Shown: positions 13,850 through 22,620 of the stretch, piece by piece
Layout of the letters: each line of letters opens with the position of its first letter
How positions within the stretch are numbered: the first letter of the stretch is position 1
Assembly (NCBI GenBank): GCA_035294325.1
Contig: DATGLE010000137.1
Location: 1 to 40,160, forward strand
DNA length: 40,160 nucleotides
Source: DATGLE01 sp035294325
Lineage (GTDB): Bacteria; Chloroflexota; Ktedonobacteria; Ktedonobacterales; Ktedonobacteraceae
Direction: 5' to 3'
Notes under the pieces: model-generated
Told to the model about the DNA's origin: nothing
What the model saw: the letters and a program-made list of their open reading frames with translations, nothing else
The model's database searches: none
Program-made: the position numbers and the translations under genes

Positions 13850-15187
13850 TTAGCCTTCGAGCAGGAGCGTCTCGGGATCTTCCACCAGTTCCTTGATTTT
13901 CACCAGGAAGCGCACGGCCTCGCTGCCATCGACGATGCGGTGATCGTAGGAGAGCGCGACGTACATCATCGGGCGGATCACCACCTCGCCGTTGAGCGCG
14001 ATGGGGCGCTGCTCGATCTTATGCATTCCCAGGATGCCGACCTGGGGCGCATTGAGGATCGGTGTGGAGAGCAGCGAGCCGAAGACGCCGCCGTTGGTGA
14101 TCGTGAAGGTGCCTCCTTGCAGCGCGGCGAGCGTGAGCCTGTTCTCGCGTGCCTGCCTGGCGAGATCGGCGATTTCGCGTTCGATCTGGGCGAAGCTCTT
14201 GCGGTCAGCATCGCGCAGGACCGGCACGACCAGTCCCTCCTCCGTCGCGACGGCGATGCCGATATCGTAGTAGTATTTCACGACGATCTCGTCGTCCTGG
14301 ATCTCAGCGTTGAGCAGCGGGAAGGCTTTGAGCGCGCCGACCACGGCCTTTGTAAAGAAAGACATGAAGCCGAGCGATATATTATGCCGCTCTTTGAAGG
14401 CTTCCTTGCGCCGGCTGCGGATATCCATAACCGCGCTCATGTCGATCTCGTTGAAGGTGGTAAGCATGGCCGCCGTCTGCTGGGCCGCGACGAGGCGCCG
14501 GGCGATGGTCTGCCTGCGCCGCGACATGCGCATGCGCTCCTCGCGGCGGCCGGCCTCTGTGACCGGCCGGGGCGCAGGCGGCGCAGGCGGCGCAGGCGAA
14601 GGAGAAGATGGCTGCGGCGCGGGCGCGGGTTGAACTGCCGGCTGCGCCTGGACCGCTTGTGCGGCTGCCCCGGGAGCATTGCGCTCCAGATAGCTGATCA
14701 CATCCTCTCTGGTAACGCGCCCATAGGGGCTGCTGCCCTTGATCTGCGAAAGATCCAGGTTGTACTCCGCCGCGATGCGCCGCGCCAGCGGCGAGGGCGG
14801 GCGCAGCATATCGGCGGCCCTCGCCCCCTGGCCCGCTGGCTCCTCCCGCGGCCGCTCGTGCGTCTCTTCGCGGGACGGCTGTTGCTGATGAGGGGCAGCC
14901 GCCGTCGCCTCCTGGGCCGCCTGGCCGTTGGAGCGTGGGGCGGCGGCCGCTCCCTCACCGATAATGCCGATTACCTCGCCCTCCGTAACGGTGTCGCCAA
15001 CCTGCTTTGTGATCTTCTGCAAAACGCCGTCCTGCTCTGCGCTGACCTCAACATTCACCTTCTCGGTCTCCAGTTCGGCAAGGACATCACCCCGCTGCAC
15101 CATCTCTCCCTCCTGCTTGTGCCATGATGCGATGGTGGCGTCAACGATTGATTCGCCCAGCGGGGGAACACGAATTTCAGCGGACAT
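13850..15187 (-). CDS. sucB: 2-oxoglutarate dehydrogenase E2, dihydrolipoamide succinyltransferase, 445 aa
   Basis: E2 moves the succinyl group from E1-bound thiamine to CoA in the citric-acid cycle. One lipoyl domain (1-80) carries the lipoylated Lys43 in ETEKVNVEV. An Ala/Pro/Gln-rich linker is followed by the peripheral-subunit-binding domain (SPLARRIAAEYNLDLSQIKG, about 130-166), a second Pro-rich linker, and the catalytic core with MRMSRRRQTIARRLV, EGLVVPVLRDAD, and the active site SYDHRIVDGSEA (His at about 416). The TFTITNGGVFGSLLSTPI segment is typical of succinyltransferases. The start overlaps the sucA stop by 11 bp and has GGAGGAAGCT before ATG, so translation is coupled. E3 is not in the window. 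Confidence 0.96.
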   Translation of the reverse strand: MSAEIRVPPLGESIVDATIASWHKQEGEMVQRGDVLAELETEKVNVEVSAEQDGVLQKITKQVGDTVTEGEVIGIIGEGAAAAPRSNGQAAQEATAAAPHQQQPSREETHERPREEPAGQGARAADMLRPPSPLARRIAAEYNLDLSQIKGSSPYGRVTREDVISYLERNAPGAAAQAVQAQPAVQPAPAPQPSSPSPAPPAPPAPRPVTEAGRREERMRMSRRRQTIARRLVAAQQTAAMLTTFNEIDMSAVMDIRSRRKEAFKERHNISLGFMSFFTKAVVGALKAFPLLNAEIQDDEIVVKYYYDIGIAVATEEGLVVPVLRDADRKSFAQIEREIADLARQARENRLTLAALQGGTFTITNGGVFGSLLSTPILNAPQVGILGMHKIEQRPIALNGEVVIRPMMYVALSYDHRIVDGSEAVRFLVKIKELVEDPETLLLEG

Positions 15188-17978
15188 AGCTTCCTCCCGG
15201 TTGTCTCAGCGGCGCACCGGTGGCCTCGGCAATGATGGCTTTCTGCTCCGCTTCGTGCAGATCCCAGAAGCCGGCAGCGGGGCTTGCATGGTCGGGGCGA
15301 GAGACAACGCCTGGTTTTATATTGCGATCGACAAGATCTGTAAGATGCGGGTACATATAGCTCCAGGCGCCCATATTATGCGGCTCTTCCTGCACCCAGA
15401 TGACCTCGCGCAGACGCGGATAGCCGGCGAGTACTTTTTGCAATGCCTCGCGCGGGAAAGGATAGAGCAGTTCGACGCGCACAATGGCTATATCGTTGCT
15501 TTCCTCACCGCGCTGCGATAGCAGGTCGATAGCGATTTTGCCGGTGCAGAGCACAACACGCCTGATCTGTTCAGCACGGGAACGTGCTTTTTCGTCATCG
15601 ATAACGGGCTGGAAGGAGCCTTGTGTCAGGTCTTGCAGGCGCGCGGCGGCCAGCGGGTGACGCAGCAGGCTCTTGGGCGTCATCAGCACCAGCGGGCGCG
15701 GGTAGCGCTCCAGGTAGAAAGCTTGCAGGCGCAGCAGGTGAAAGTACTGCGCCGCCGTCGAACAGTTCGCCACGCGCCAGTTGTCGTCGGCAGCAAGCTG
15801 GAGGTAGCGCTCCAGGCGCGCGCTTGAGTGCTCCGGTCCCTGCCCCTCGTAGCCATGTGGCAGCAGGAGCACCAGCGAGCACGGCTGGCGCCACTTCGCC
15901 CGCCCGGAGGAGATGAACTGGTCAATAATCACCTGGGCCACGTTGGCGAAGTCGCCGTATTGCGCCTCCCACAATACCAGCGCATCGGGCGCATGCACAC
16001 TGTAGCCATATTCAAAGCCCAGCGCGCTCGTCTCGCTCAGCGGGCTGTTATAGATGGAGAACGAGGCCCGCGCCTCCGCGAGATGTTGCAGCGGTATGTA
16101 GATTTTGCCATCCTGGCTGTGCAACACGGCATGGCGATGGCTGAATGTGCCGCGCTCGGCATCCTGACCGGTCAGGCGAATGGGAGTGCCCCCGGCGAGA
16201 ATGGAGGCAAAGGCGAGCGCTTCGGCATGGCCCCAATCGATGCTGCCATCGGCTCCCAGGGCATTCGCGCGACGCTGCAACGTGCGCGCCAGCCTGGGAT
16301 GCACTTCAAAGTTTTCAGGCCAGGTGAGCAATTCCTGGTTGAAGGTGATGAGCTGCTGCTCCGATACCGGCGGCGGCGTTTCCTCTACAAGCTGGTGCCC
16401 GTTCAGAGCGTTCTCCTCCTCTACCTCTAACCGGGGCGGGTGTTCAGTGGCCTCGCGTCTGGCCCGATCCAGTTCATCAAGCGCCTCCTTCATCATGGCG
16501 TCGGCCTCCTCCCGCGAGATTATCCCCTGTCCGGCGAGACGGCGTGCATACAGTTCGCGCACCGTTGGATGAGAACGGATGATTTCGTACATCTGCGGCT
16601 GTGTGAAGGCGGGTTCGTCGCCCTCGTTGTGACCCCAGCGCCGGTAGCCCACCAGATCGATAAGAATGTCTTTATGAAAGTGGTCGCGGTAGGCATGAGC
16701 GATGCGCACGGCTGTCAGGCACGCCTCTGGATCATCGGCGTTCACATGAATAATTGGAAGACTGAAGCCTTTCGCCAGGTCGCTCGCGAAGGGTGTGGAG
16801 CGACTGTCAGCGGGTTCGGTGGTAAAGCCAAGCTGGTTATTGGCGATAATATGGATGGTGCCGCCTACCCAGTAGCCTTTCAGGTGCCACAGGTTCAGGG
16901 TCTCGGCGACCACGCCCTCGCCGGTAAAGGCTCCGTCTCCGTGAATCAGGATCGGCAGCGTGTGGTCTACATCCTGGTGCGGCCGACCTGGATGGGAACG
17001 AACCTCCTGCGCCGCTCGCGCCATACCGGTCACGACGGGGTTGACAAACTCCAGGTGGCTTGGATTGGGAGCAAGCACGATGCGCAGGCCGACCTGAGCA
17101 TTCTCGCCGAGAATATGCTCGGCCCCTAGATGATATTTCACGTCGCCGGTCCAGCCGAACCCGAAGCTATCGGTAAGCGGCGTACCCTCCTCGTGCCGCG
17201 CGTGCGCGAATTCGGCCAGGATCGCAGTGTAGGGCTTGCCCAGCACATGCGCCAGTACGTTGAGCCGGCCACGGTGGGCCATACCGATAATGACTTCGTT
17301 CGTCTCCGAGTCGAGGGCACTGGAAATGATTTCGTCAAGCATGGGTACCAGCGCATCGACCCCCTCTATCGAGAAGCGCTTCTGGCCGGGGAAGGTCTGG
17401 TGAAGATAACGTTCAAATGCCTCAACCTGCGTCAGCCGCCGCAAGAGCCTGCGCCCCTCCGACGAGCCGGGGGAGCGCTGGTAGAGCGCCAGCCCTACGG
17501 CGTCGCGCAGCCAGCCACGCTCGTCGGGACTCTTCACCTGGTCAAATTCGTAGCTGATCGTTCCCGAGTACATCGCGCGCAGGGCGTTGATCGCTTCGAG
17601 CGCGTTCGCGGCTTTTTCGGCGGCGTGCCCCCCGACAATGCTGGCAGGCAGTTGCGCCAGATCGGCCTCGCTCAGGTGATACGTCTCGGGCAGCAGCGCG
17701 GGATCACCCAGCGGCTCGCTGCCCAGGGGATCGAGGTGCGCCCCCAGGTGGCCCCGTTCTCGTATAGCGTGAGCCAGCGCGGAGGCCGCGACGATGCGCG
17801 CGACATCAGGCTGCGCCTTCGCTCCCGCAACAGGCGCGCGCTCTTCGTCTTCCGGCGACCATGCCTCGAAAGCGGCCCGGGTGTCGGCGTCGACAGAATC
17901 TGGATCCTGCTTGTAGCGCTCGTACAATTCAAGAACATAGCCGGCGTTCGGCCCATAAAATGATTGTAAAGTTTGCAT
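15177..17978 (-). CDS. sucA: 2-oxoglutarate dehydrogenase E1, thiamine-dependent, 933 aa
   Basis: E1 decarboxylates 2-oxoglutarate with thiamine diphosphate and passes succinyl to E2. The N-terminal E1 motif (SFYGPNAGYVLELYERYKQD) is present, then FSIEGVDALVPMLD, GMAHRGRLNVLAHVLGK, the TPP-binding HGDGAFTGEGVVAETLNL, VGYRRWGHNEGDEPAFTQP, and the transketolase-like domain with FEYGYSVHAPDALVLWEAQYG. Length fits bacterial SucA (about 930-950) without the extra acyltransferase domain of actinobacterial Kgd. The start ATG at 17978 was chosen because AAGGAA lies six bases upstream and MQTLQSFYG matches family N-termini; the frame is open 12 codons further. It forms an operon with sucB. Confidence 0.96.
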   Translation of the reverse strand: MQTLQSFYGPNAGYVLELYERYKQDPDSVDADTRAAFEAWSPEDEERAPVAGAKAQPDVARIVAASALAHAIRERGHLGAHLDPLGSEPLGDPALLPETYHLSEADLAQLPASIVGGHAAEKAANALEAINALRAMYSGTISYEFDQVKSPDERGWLRDAVGLALYQRSPGSSEGRRLLRRLTQVEAFERYLHQTFPGQKRFSIEGVDALVPMLDEIISSALDSETNEVIIGMAHRGRLNVLAHVLGKPYTAILAEFAHARHEEGTPLTDSFGFGWTGDVKYHLGAEHILGENAQVGLRIVLAPNPSHLEFVNPVVTGMARAAQEVRSHPGRPHQDVDHTLPILIHGDGAFTGEGVVAETLNLWHLKGYWVGGTIHIIANNQLGFTTEPADSRSTPFASDLAKGFSLPIIHVNADDPEACLTAVRIAHAYRDHFHKDILIDLVGYRRWGHNEGDEPAFTQPQMYEIIRSHPTVRELYARRLAGQGIISREEADAMMKEALDELDRARREATEHPPRLEVEEENALNGHQLVEETPPPVSEQQLITFNQELLTWPENFEVHPRLARTLQRRANALGADGSIDWGHAEALAFASILAGGTPIRLTGQDAERGTFSHRHAVLHSQDGKIYIPLQHLAEARASFSIYNSPLSETSALGFEYGYSVHAPDALVLWEAQYGDFANVAQVIIDQFISSGRAKWRQPCSLVLLLPHGYEGQGPEHSSARLERYLQLAADDNWRVANCSTAAQYFHLLRLQAFYLERYPRPLVLMTPKSLLRHPLAAARLQDLTQGSFQPVIDDEKARSRAEQIRRVVLCTGKIAIDLLSQRGEESNDIAIVRVELLYPFPREALQKVLAGYPRLREVIWVQEEPHNMGAWSYMYPHLTDLVDRNIKPGVVSRPDHASPAAGFWDLHEAEQKAIIAEATGAPLRQPGGSYVR

Positions 17979-18036
17979 GTAACATTCCTTATGGCAAAGA
18001 CACGGACTCGACACCTTGCCCCCATCAAGCTCAACA

Positions 18037-18100
18037 CTGAGACAGGCGGCCCGTGTCTCAGATTCAGCTATTGTATTTTAACTGCCTATATGATATCATA
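18037..18100 (-). promoter_or_regulatory. sucA upstream region: hairpin, palindrome and weak promoter
   Basis: Upstream of sucA lie an 8-bp perfect stem CTGAGACA/TGTCTCAG (18037-18061), a -10-like TACAAT on the minus strand (18075-18070) with a 4-of-6 -35 box 18 bp away, and a perfect 12-bp palindrome TATGATATCATA (18089-18100). The stem would lie in the leader just after the start of transcription and the palindrome over the -35 box, which suits repressor binding. All are inferred from sequence. Confidence 0.4.
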
Positions 18101-18116
18101 ACTTCACTACACCCAG

Positions 18117-18204
18117 GGTGTGCCTTATGGTCAGCGCCCTTTCTCTCCGGGCACTCGCACCGCGAAGCCGCGCCGGGAGGGTATCGGGCGTCAGGCTATA
18201 CACT
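18117..18204. repeat. dispersed palindromic element, copy C (degenerate)
   Basis: The left end GGGTGTGCC and right end GGCTATACAC are imperfect complements. The centre shares GCGAAGCCGCGCCGGG with copy A. It lies between the divergent sucA and alaX-ileS transcription units and immediately upstream of the T-box leader. Confidence 0.45.
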
Positions 18205-18220
18205 ATTATATCCAATGGCA

Positions 18221-18505
18221 ATGAAGGAGCAAGTACGCCGCCTTCCCTGTCGCAGAGAGTCCGAGGATGGTGGGATCGGATACAGGCAGCGCGCGAAAGA
18301 TCACTCCAGAGCCGCCAGCCGAACGAAGCTGAACAACAACAGTAGGCCGGGCCGGGACTTCCCGTTATCGCGAAGGGCGTAATCCTGCATGGTCAGAAAT
18401 ACGCGCAATCAAGAGAGTCAGAGCATGCGCAACCGTGCGCCTGGCTAATGAGGGTGGTACCACGGGAGTTCCTCTCGTCCCTGAGCGGACGGGGGGATTT
18501 TTTTT
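18221..18505 (+). promoter_or_regulatory. T-box riboswitch, isoleucine specifier
   Basis: A T-box leader binds uncharged tRNA and allows read-through when the amino acid is scarce. The T-box core AGGGTGGTACCACGG is at 18451-18465. Stem I base GGAG (18226-18229) pairs with CTCC (18304-18307); AGTA follows the 5' strand, and the upper stem has the typical CAGAGAG segment. The codon just before the 3' base is ATC (18300-18302) followed by A, an Ile specifier. The antiterminator CGGGAG (18463-18468) can pair with CTCTCG (18472-18477), which is also part of the 5' arm of the terminator CCTCTCGTCC/GGACGGGGGG (18471-18496), ended by eight T (18498-18505). UGGU in the bulge fits an A discriminator base, as tRNA-Ile has. 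Confidence 0.92.
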
Positions 18506-18528
18506 GAGACCTTTTGAGGAGCAATTCA

Positions 18529-19245
18529 ATGAAGACAAAACTGCTCTACCATACGAATAGCTATACCTATGAATGTACAGCCCACGTTGTTGCTGTTGAG
18601 GGCGATGATGTGGCCCTGGATGCAACCGTATTTTATCCTGGCGGCGGCGGCCAGATGGCTGATCGCGGCGTCATCTCGTGGGAGAACCAGCAGAATCAGG
18701 CATGTGTCATTGCCATGAATAAGCGCGGCGATGTCGTCTGGCATACGCTCGATTCCACACCCCCGCCGGTTGGAACGGAGGTCGTCGGCACCATCGATTG
18801 GGACTTCCGCTACCAGATGATGCGCACGCATACGGCGCTGCATCTTCTGTGTGGCATCATCTGGAAGGAGTTCGGGGTACAGGTGACGGGCGGGCAGATG
18901 TACCCGGATCGCGCGCGCATGGATTTCGCGATGGAGAATCTCGATAAGGAGCGCATTGCCTCTATCGAGCGCAGGGTCAATGAGGCGATAGAGGCCGATT
19001 ACCCCGTGCGCGTCTATACACTGCCCCGCGAGAAGGCGTTCGAGATACCCGATCTTGTGCGCACAAGGATTAACCTGCTGCCACCCGATATCGAAGAGGT
19101 ACGTATTGTAGAGATTGTTGGCCTTGATCTTCAGGCTGACGGCGGCACACACGTCAACCATACCAGAGAAGTTGGCGGCATCAAGATTACGAAGACGGAG
19201 AATAAAGGCAAAATCAACAAGCGCCTGGAGATTGTGCTGAAATGA
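18529..19245 (+). CDS. alaX: AlaX-type alanyl-tRNA editing protein, 238 aa
   Basis: AlaX proteins are free-standing copies of the AlaRS editing domain and hydrolyse mischarged Ser- or Gly-tRNA(Ala). The N-terminal barrel shows FYPGGGGQMADRG (35-47). The first zinc pair is HTALH (His101, His105). The second is DGGTH (204-208), where the usual Cys of CGGTH is Asp; the His is kept. This is a real substitution of a metal ligand, and the protein may still bind metal through Asp. Length fits the medium class. The ATG at 18529 has GAGGAG seven bases upstream, and it is the first gene after the Ile T-box. ileS follows 16 bp later, so both are T-box controlled. Confidence 0.9.
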   Translation: MKTKLLYHTNSYTYECTAHVVAVEGDDVALDATVFYPGGGGQMADRGVISWENQQNQACVIAMNKRGDVVWHTLDSTPPPVGTEVVGTIDWDFRYQMMRTHTALHLLCGIIWKEFGVQVTGGQMYPDRARMDFAMENLDKERIASIERRVNEAIEADYPVRVYTLPREKAFEIPDLVRTRINLLPPDIEEVRIVEIVGLDLQADGGTHVNHTREVGGIKITKTENKGKINKRLEIVLK

Positions 19246-19261
19246 TCTGGGAAGGAAAGTT

Positions 19262-22200
19262 ATGGCTATGTCGGTGAGATCAAGTATATTCCGTCCGGTT
19301 GTCCCTGCTGATCGCGTTGACTACCCCGCGCTCGAACGCCGGATTCAGAGCTGGTGGGATGAGAACAACGTGCTCCAGTTGTACCTGCACCGCAACGAGA
19401 AGAGCGACCGGCAGTACTCATTTATGGATGGTCCGATCACCGCGAATAATCCGATGGGCGTCCATCACGCCTGGGGACGAACCTATAAGGACCTCTACCA
19501 GCGCTATAAGACCATGCAGGGCTACCGGCAGCGTTACCAGAACGGCTTCGACTGCCAGGGCCTCTGGGTTGAGGTCAACGTCGAACAGGAACTCGGCATG
19601 CAGACCAAACGCGATATCGAGAAGTATGGCATCGCCGAGTTCGTCGAACGCTGCAAGGAGCGCGTCTTTACCTATGCGCGGCGCCAGACCGAGCAGTCGA
19701 TCCGCCTGGGTTACTGGATGGACTGGGGCCACGACTACTACACGCTCTCCGATGAGAATAACTATACCATCTGGTACTTCCTCAAGCGCTGCAAGGAGCG
19801 GGGCCTGATCTACAAGGGGCGCGATGTTATGCCCTGGTGTCCACGCTGCGCTACCGGCATCTCGAATATGGAAATGGAATCCGAGGGCTACCGGGAAACG
19901 ACGCACCTGAGCCTCTATGTGCGCTTTCCGCTGGCTGACCGCCCGCACGAGTATCTGCTGGTATGGACGACGACGCCCTGGACGCTGGCGGCGAACGTCG
20001 CGGCGGCGGTACATCCGGACCTCCCCTATGCGAAGGTGGAGCAGGACGGCGAGTACTACTATCTCGCTGAGGAGCTTTTGCCCGTGCTCAGGGCGCTCAA
20101 GGGTCGCGATAAGGGCGACTATCGCGTCGTCGAGACGCTCAAGGGCAGCGATATGGTGGGCTGGAGCTATCGCGGTCCCTTCGACGAGCTGCCAGCAGAG
20201 CAGGGCGTGGCACATACTGTCATCCCCTGGAAGGATGTGAGCGCGAGCGAAGGCACCGGCATCGTACATATCGCGCCAGGCTGTGGCCGCGAAGACTTCG
20301 GCCTCTCTAAAGAATTCGGCCTGGCAGTCGTGGCGCCCGTGGACGAATTTGGCGTCTACCTGGAGGGCTACGACTGGCTGAGCGGGCAGAGCGCCTCCGC
20401 CGTCGGGCAGCAGATCGCCGAGAACCTGGCGCAGAAGGGCCTGCTCTATCGCCCGCAGAACTACCGGCACCGCTATCCAACCTGCTGGCGCTGCAAGACG
20501 GAACTCATCTTCCGCCTGGTCGACGAGTGGTTCATCTCGATGGAGTCGCTGCGCTACGAAATCATGGATGTCGTGAACCAGATCACCTGGATACCATCCT
20601 TCGGGCTGGATCGCGAACTGGACTGGCTGCGCAATATGGACGATTGGATGATCTCGAAGAAGCGCTACTGGGGACTGGCACTGCCCATCTACGATTGTCC
20701 GAAATGTGGCACCTTCGAGGTTATCGGCAGCAGAGAGGAACTGCGCGAGCGCGCGGTTGCCGGATGGGAAGAGTTCGAGGGCCACACGCCACACCGCCCC
20801 TGGGTTGATGCAGTGAAGATCCGCTGCCAGCAGTGCGGAACAGTGGTCTCGCGCATCAAGGATGTGGGCAATCCCTGGCTCGATGCCGGCATCGTGCCCT
20901 ACTCGACGCTGCACTATCGTACCGACCCGGCGTACTGGCGGCAGTGGTTCCCGGCCGATTTCGTCACCGAGTCGTTTCCAGGCCAGTTCCGAAACTGGTT
21001 CTATTCGATGCTGGTCATGAGCACCGTGCTGGAGCATACACGCCCGTTCAAAACGCTCTTTGGCTACGCGACGCTGATGGACGAAAACGGCGAGCCAATG
21101 CACAAGTCGAAGGGAAATCAGATCATCTTCGATGAAGCCGCCGAGCGCGTCGGCTCCGATACCATGCGCTGGCTCTATACCAACCATGTGCCGGAGCAAA
21201 ACCTGAATTTTCCGCGTATCCCCACCGAAGAGGACATGCAGAAGGCGCTCCAGACGGGCATGCCCGTGCGCCTGAGCGAGAAGTGGATGCTGGTGCGCAG
21301 GACGCTGGACAAGATCTGGAACATCTACTGGTTCTTTGTGACTTACGCTAACATCGACCAGTTCGATCCGACGAGCCATCAGTTGCCGGTGGCGCAGCGC
21401 AGCGACCTGGACCGCTGGATACTCTCGGAGTTGCAGGAGACGATCCGCACGGTAACGGAGGGCCTGGAGCGCTACGATAGCGTCAAACCAACCTCGGCGC
21501 TCCAGGATTTTCTGGAGGATCTGTCGAACTGGTACCTGCGGCGCAGTCGCGAGCGCATCTGGAAGTCCACGCTCGATAACGACAAGCTGGCAGCGTACCT
21601 CACGCTCTACGAGTGCCTGACCACGCTCATTACCCTGCTGGCACCGTTCATGCCGTTCATGACGGAGGAACTGTACCAGAACCTGGTGCGCAGCGTGAAC
21701 CGGCAGGCTCCGCAGAGCGTCCACCTCTGCGACTGGCCTGTGGTCAACGAGGCATTGATCGATGAGCAATTGACGCGTGAGACACACCTGGTGATGCGCA
21801 TCGTCAGCCTGGGACGCTCGGCGCGCGAGAAGGCGCAGATCAGGGTGCGCCAGCCGCTCAATGCGCTGCACGTCCATGTGCCGGAGAAGGCCGAGGAGGA
21901 GGCGCTGCTGCGCCTCAAAGGCCAGGTGCTTGAAGAACTCAACATCAAGCACCTGGCATTGATGGGCAGCGATAGCGACATGCTCTCTTATACGCTCAGA
22001 CCCCGCGTCAAGCTGCTTGGCCCGCGACATGGGCCGCTGGTACAGAAGATCCTGGCGCAGTTCAAAGCCTTCGATGATCGCACAGCACGGGCAGTTGCGC
22101 GCCAGCTCAACGAGACCGGCATCGTCCATCTCGCCATCGAGGACAGGCCGATTGAACTGACGGCGGAGGAGGTTGAGGTGATCGCGACGGCGCGCCCGGG

Positions 22201-22561
22201 TTACGTCACAGCCGAGGAACGCGGCTATATCGTCGCCCTGGAGACGACGATCACTCCCCGCCTGCGCGAGGAGGGCCTGGTGCGCGACCTGACGCATTAC
22301 ATTCAGGATATGCGCAAGCGGGCTGGCCTCAATATCGAGGATCACATCGGCCTGGCGCTCTATACCGATAAGGAACTGGCGAACATCCTGACCGGTTACA
22401 TGAAGGACATACGCGCGGAGACGCTGGCTGATAACCTGCTCGTCTCCATCACTGAGGGCGACGAGCCATCCTTCAAAGAGATGTACCGCGAACGCGTCTC
22501 GCCGACCTCCCAGAAGAAACTGGAGGGCTACACCGTCGAGGTTGTGCTCGGCAAGATGTAG
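19262..22561 (+). CDS. ileS: isoleucine--tRNA ligase, 1099 aa
   Basis: This class Ia synthetase charges tRNA-Ile. The HIGH motif is the variant GVHHAWG (66-72) in the context DGPITANNPMG. The KMSKS motif is HKSKG (614-618). The CP1 editing domain with WTTTPWTLAAN and the DxWF-type region DEWFISME are present, and the zinc-binding pairs CPRC, CWRCK, CPKC and CQQC are unusually numerous. The C-terminal anticodon-binding domain and a long tail with DRPIELTAEEVEV follow, as in the longer, eukaryal-like IleS2 type. ValRS is excluded mainly by the Ile specifier in the T-box and by overall pattern. GAAGGAAAG precedes the ATG. It is the last gene of the operon; a perfect hairpin follows the stop. Confidence 0.9.
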   Translation: MAMSVRSSIFRPVVPADRVDYPALERRIQSWWDENNVLQLYLHRNEKSDRQYSFMDGPITANNPMGVHHAWGRTYKDLYQRYKTMQGYRQRYQNGFDCQGLWVEVNVEQELGMQTKRDIEKYGIAEFVERCKERVFTYARRQTEQSIRLGYWMDWGHDYYTLSDENNYTIWYFLKRCKERGLIYKGRDVMPWCPRCATGISNMEMESEGYRETTHLSLYVRFPLADRPHEYLLVWTTTPWTLAANVAAAVHPDLPYAKVEQDGEYYYLAEELLPVLRALKGRDKGDYRVVETLKGSDMVGWSYRGPFDELPAEQGVAHTVIPWKDVSASEGTGIVHIAPGCGREDFGLSKEFGLAVVAPVDEFGVYLEGYDWLSGQSASAVGQQIAENLAQKGLLYRPQNYRHRYPTCWRCKTELIFRLVDEWFISMESLRYEIMDVVNQITWIPSFGLDRELDWLRNMDDWMISKKRYWGLALPIYDCPKCGTFEVIGSREELRERAVAGWEEFEGHTPHRPWVDAVKIRCQQCGTVVSRIKDVGNPWLDAGIVPYSTLHYRTDPAYWRQWFPADFVTESFPGQFRNWFYSMLVMSTVLEHTRPFKTLFGYATLMDENGEPMHKSKGNQIIFDEAAERVGSDTMRWLYTNHVPEQNLNFPRIPTEEDMQKALQTGMPVRLSEKWMLVRRTLDKIWNIYWFFVTYANIDQFDPTSHQLPVAQRSDLDRWILSELQETIRTVTEGLERYDSVKPTSALQDFLEDLSNWYLRRSRERIWKSTLDNDKLAAYLTLYECLTTLITLLAPFMPFMTEELYQNLVRSVNRQAPQSVHLCDWPVVNEALIDEQLTRETHLVMRIVSLGRSAREKAQIRVRQPLNALHVHVPEKAEEEALLRLKGQVLEELNIKHLALMGSDSDMLSYTLRPRVKLLGPRHGPLVQKILAQFKAFDDRTARAVARQLNETGIVHLAIEDRPIELTAEEVEVIATARPGYVTAEERGYIVALETTITPRLREEGLVRDLTHYIQDMRKRAGLNIEDHIGLALYTDKELANILTGYMKDIRAETLADNLLVSITEGDEPSFKEMYRERVSPTSQKKLEGYTVEVVLGKM

Positions 22562-22567
22562 TAAGGG

Positions 22568-22615
22568 AGCGCTCACTGCGATGAAGCGGCATGCCGCTTC
22601 ATCGCAGTGAGCGCT
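22568..22615. terminator. 48-bp perfect palindrome between ileS and the MFS gene
   Basis: Arms of 24 bp are perfectly complementary with no spacer (centre GGCATGCC). It fills the gap between two convergent genes and probably acts as a bidirectional terminator, although no T-run follows on either strand. Confidence 0.7.
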
Positions 22616-22620
22616 TCTGA

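Noticed and set aside
13940..15127. A 395-codon plus-strand frame opposite sucB
   Set aside because: It contains low-complexity runs of Arg opposite the Ala/Pro linker of sucB and no start signal; it is a shadow.
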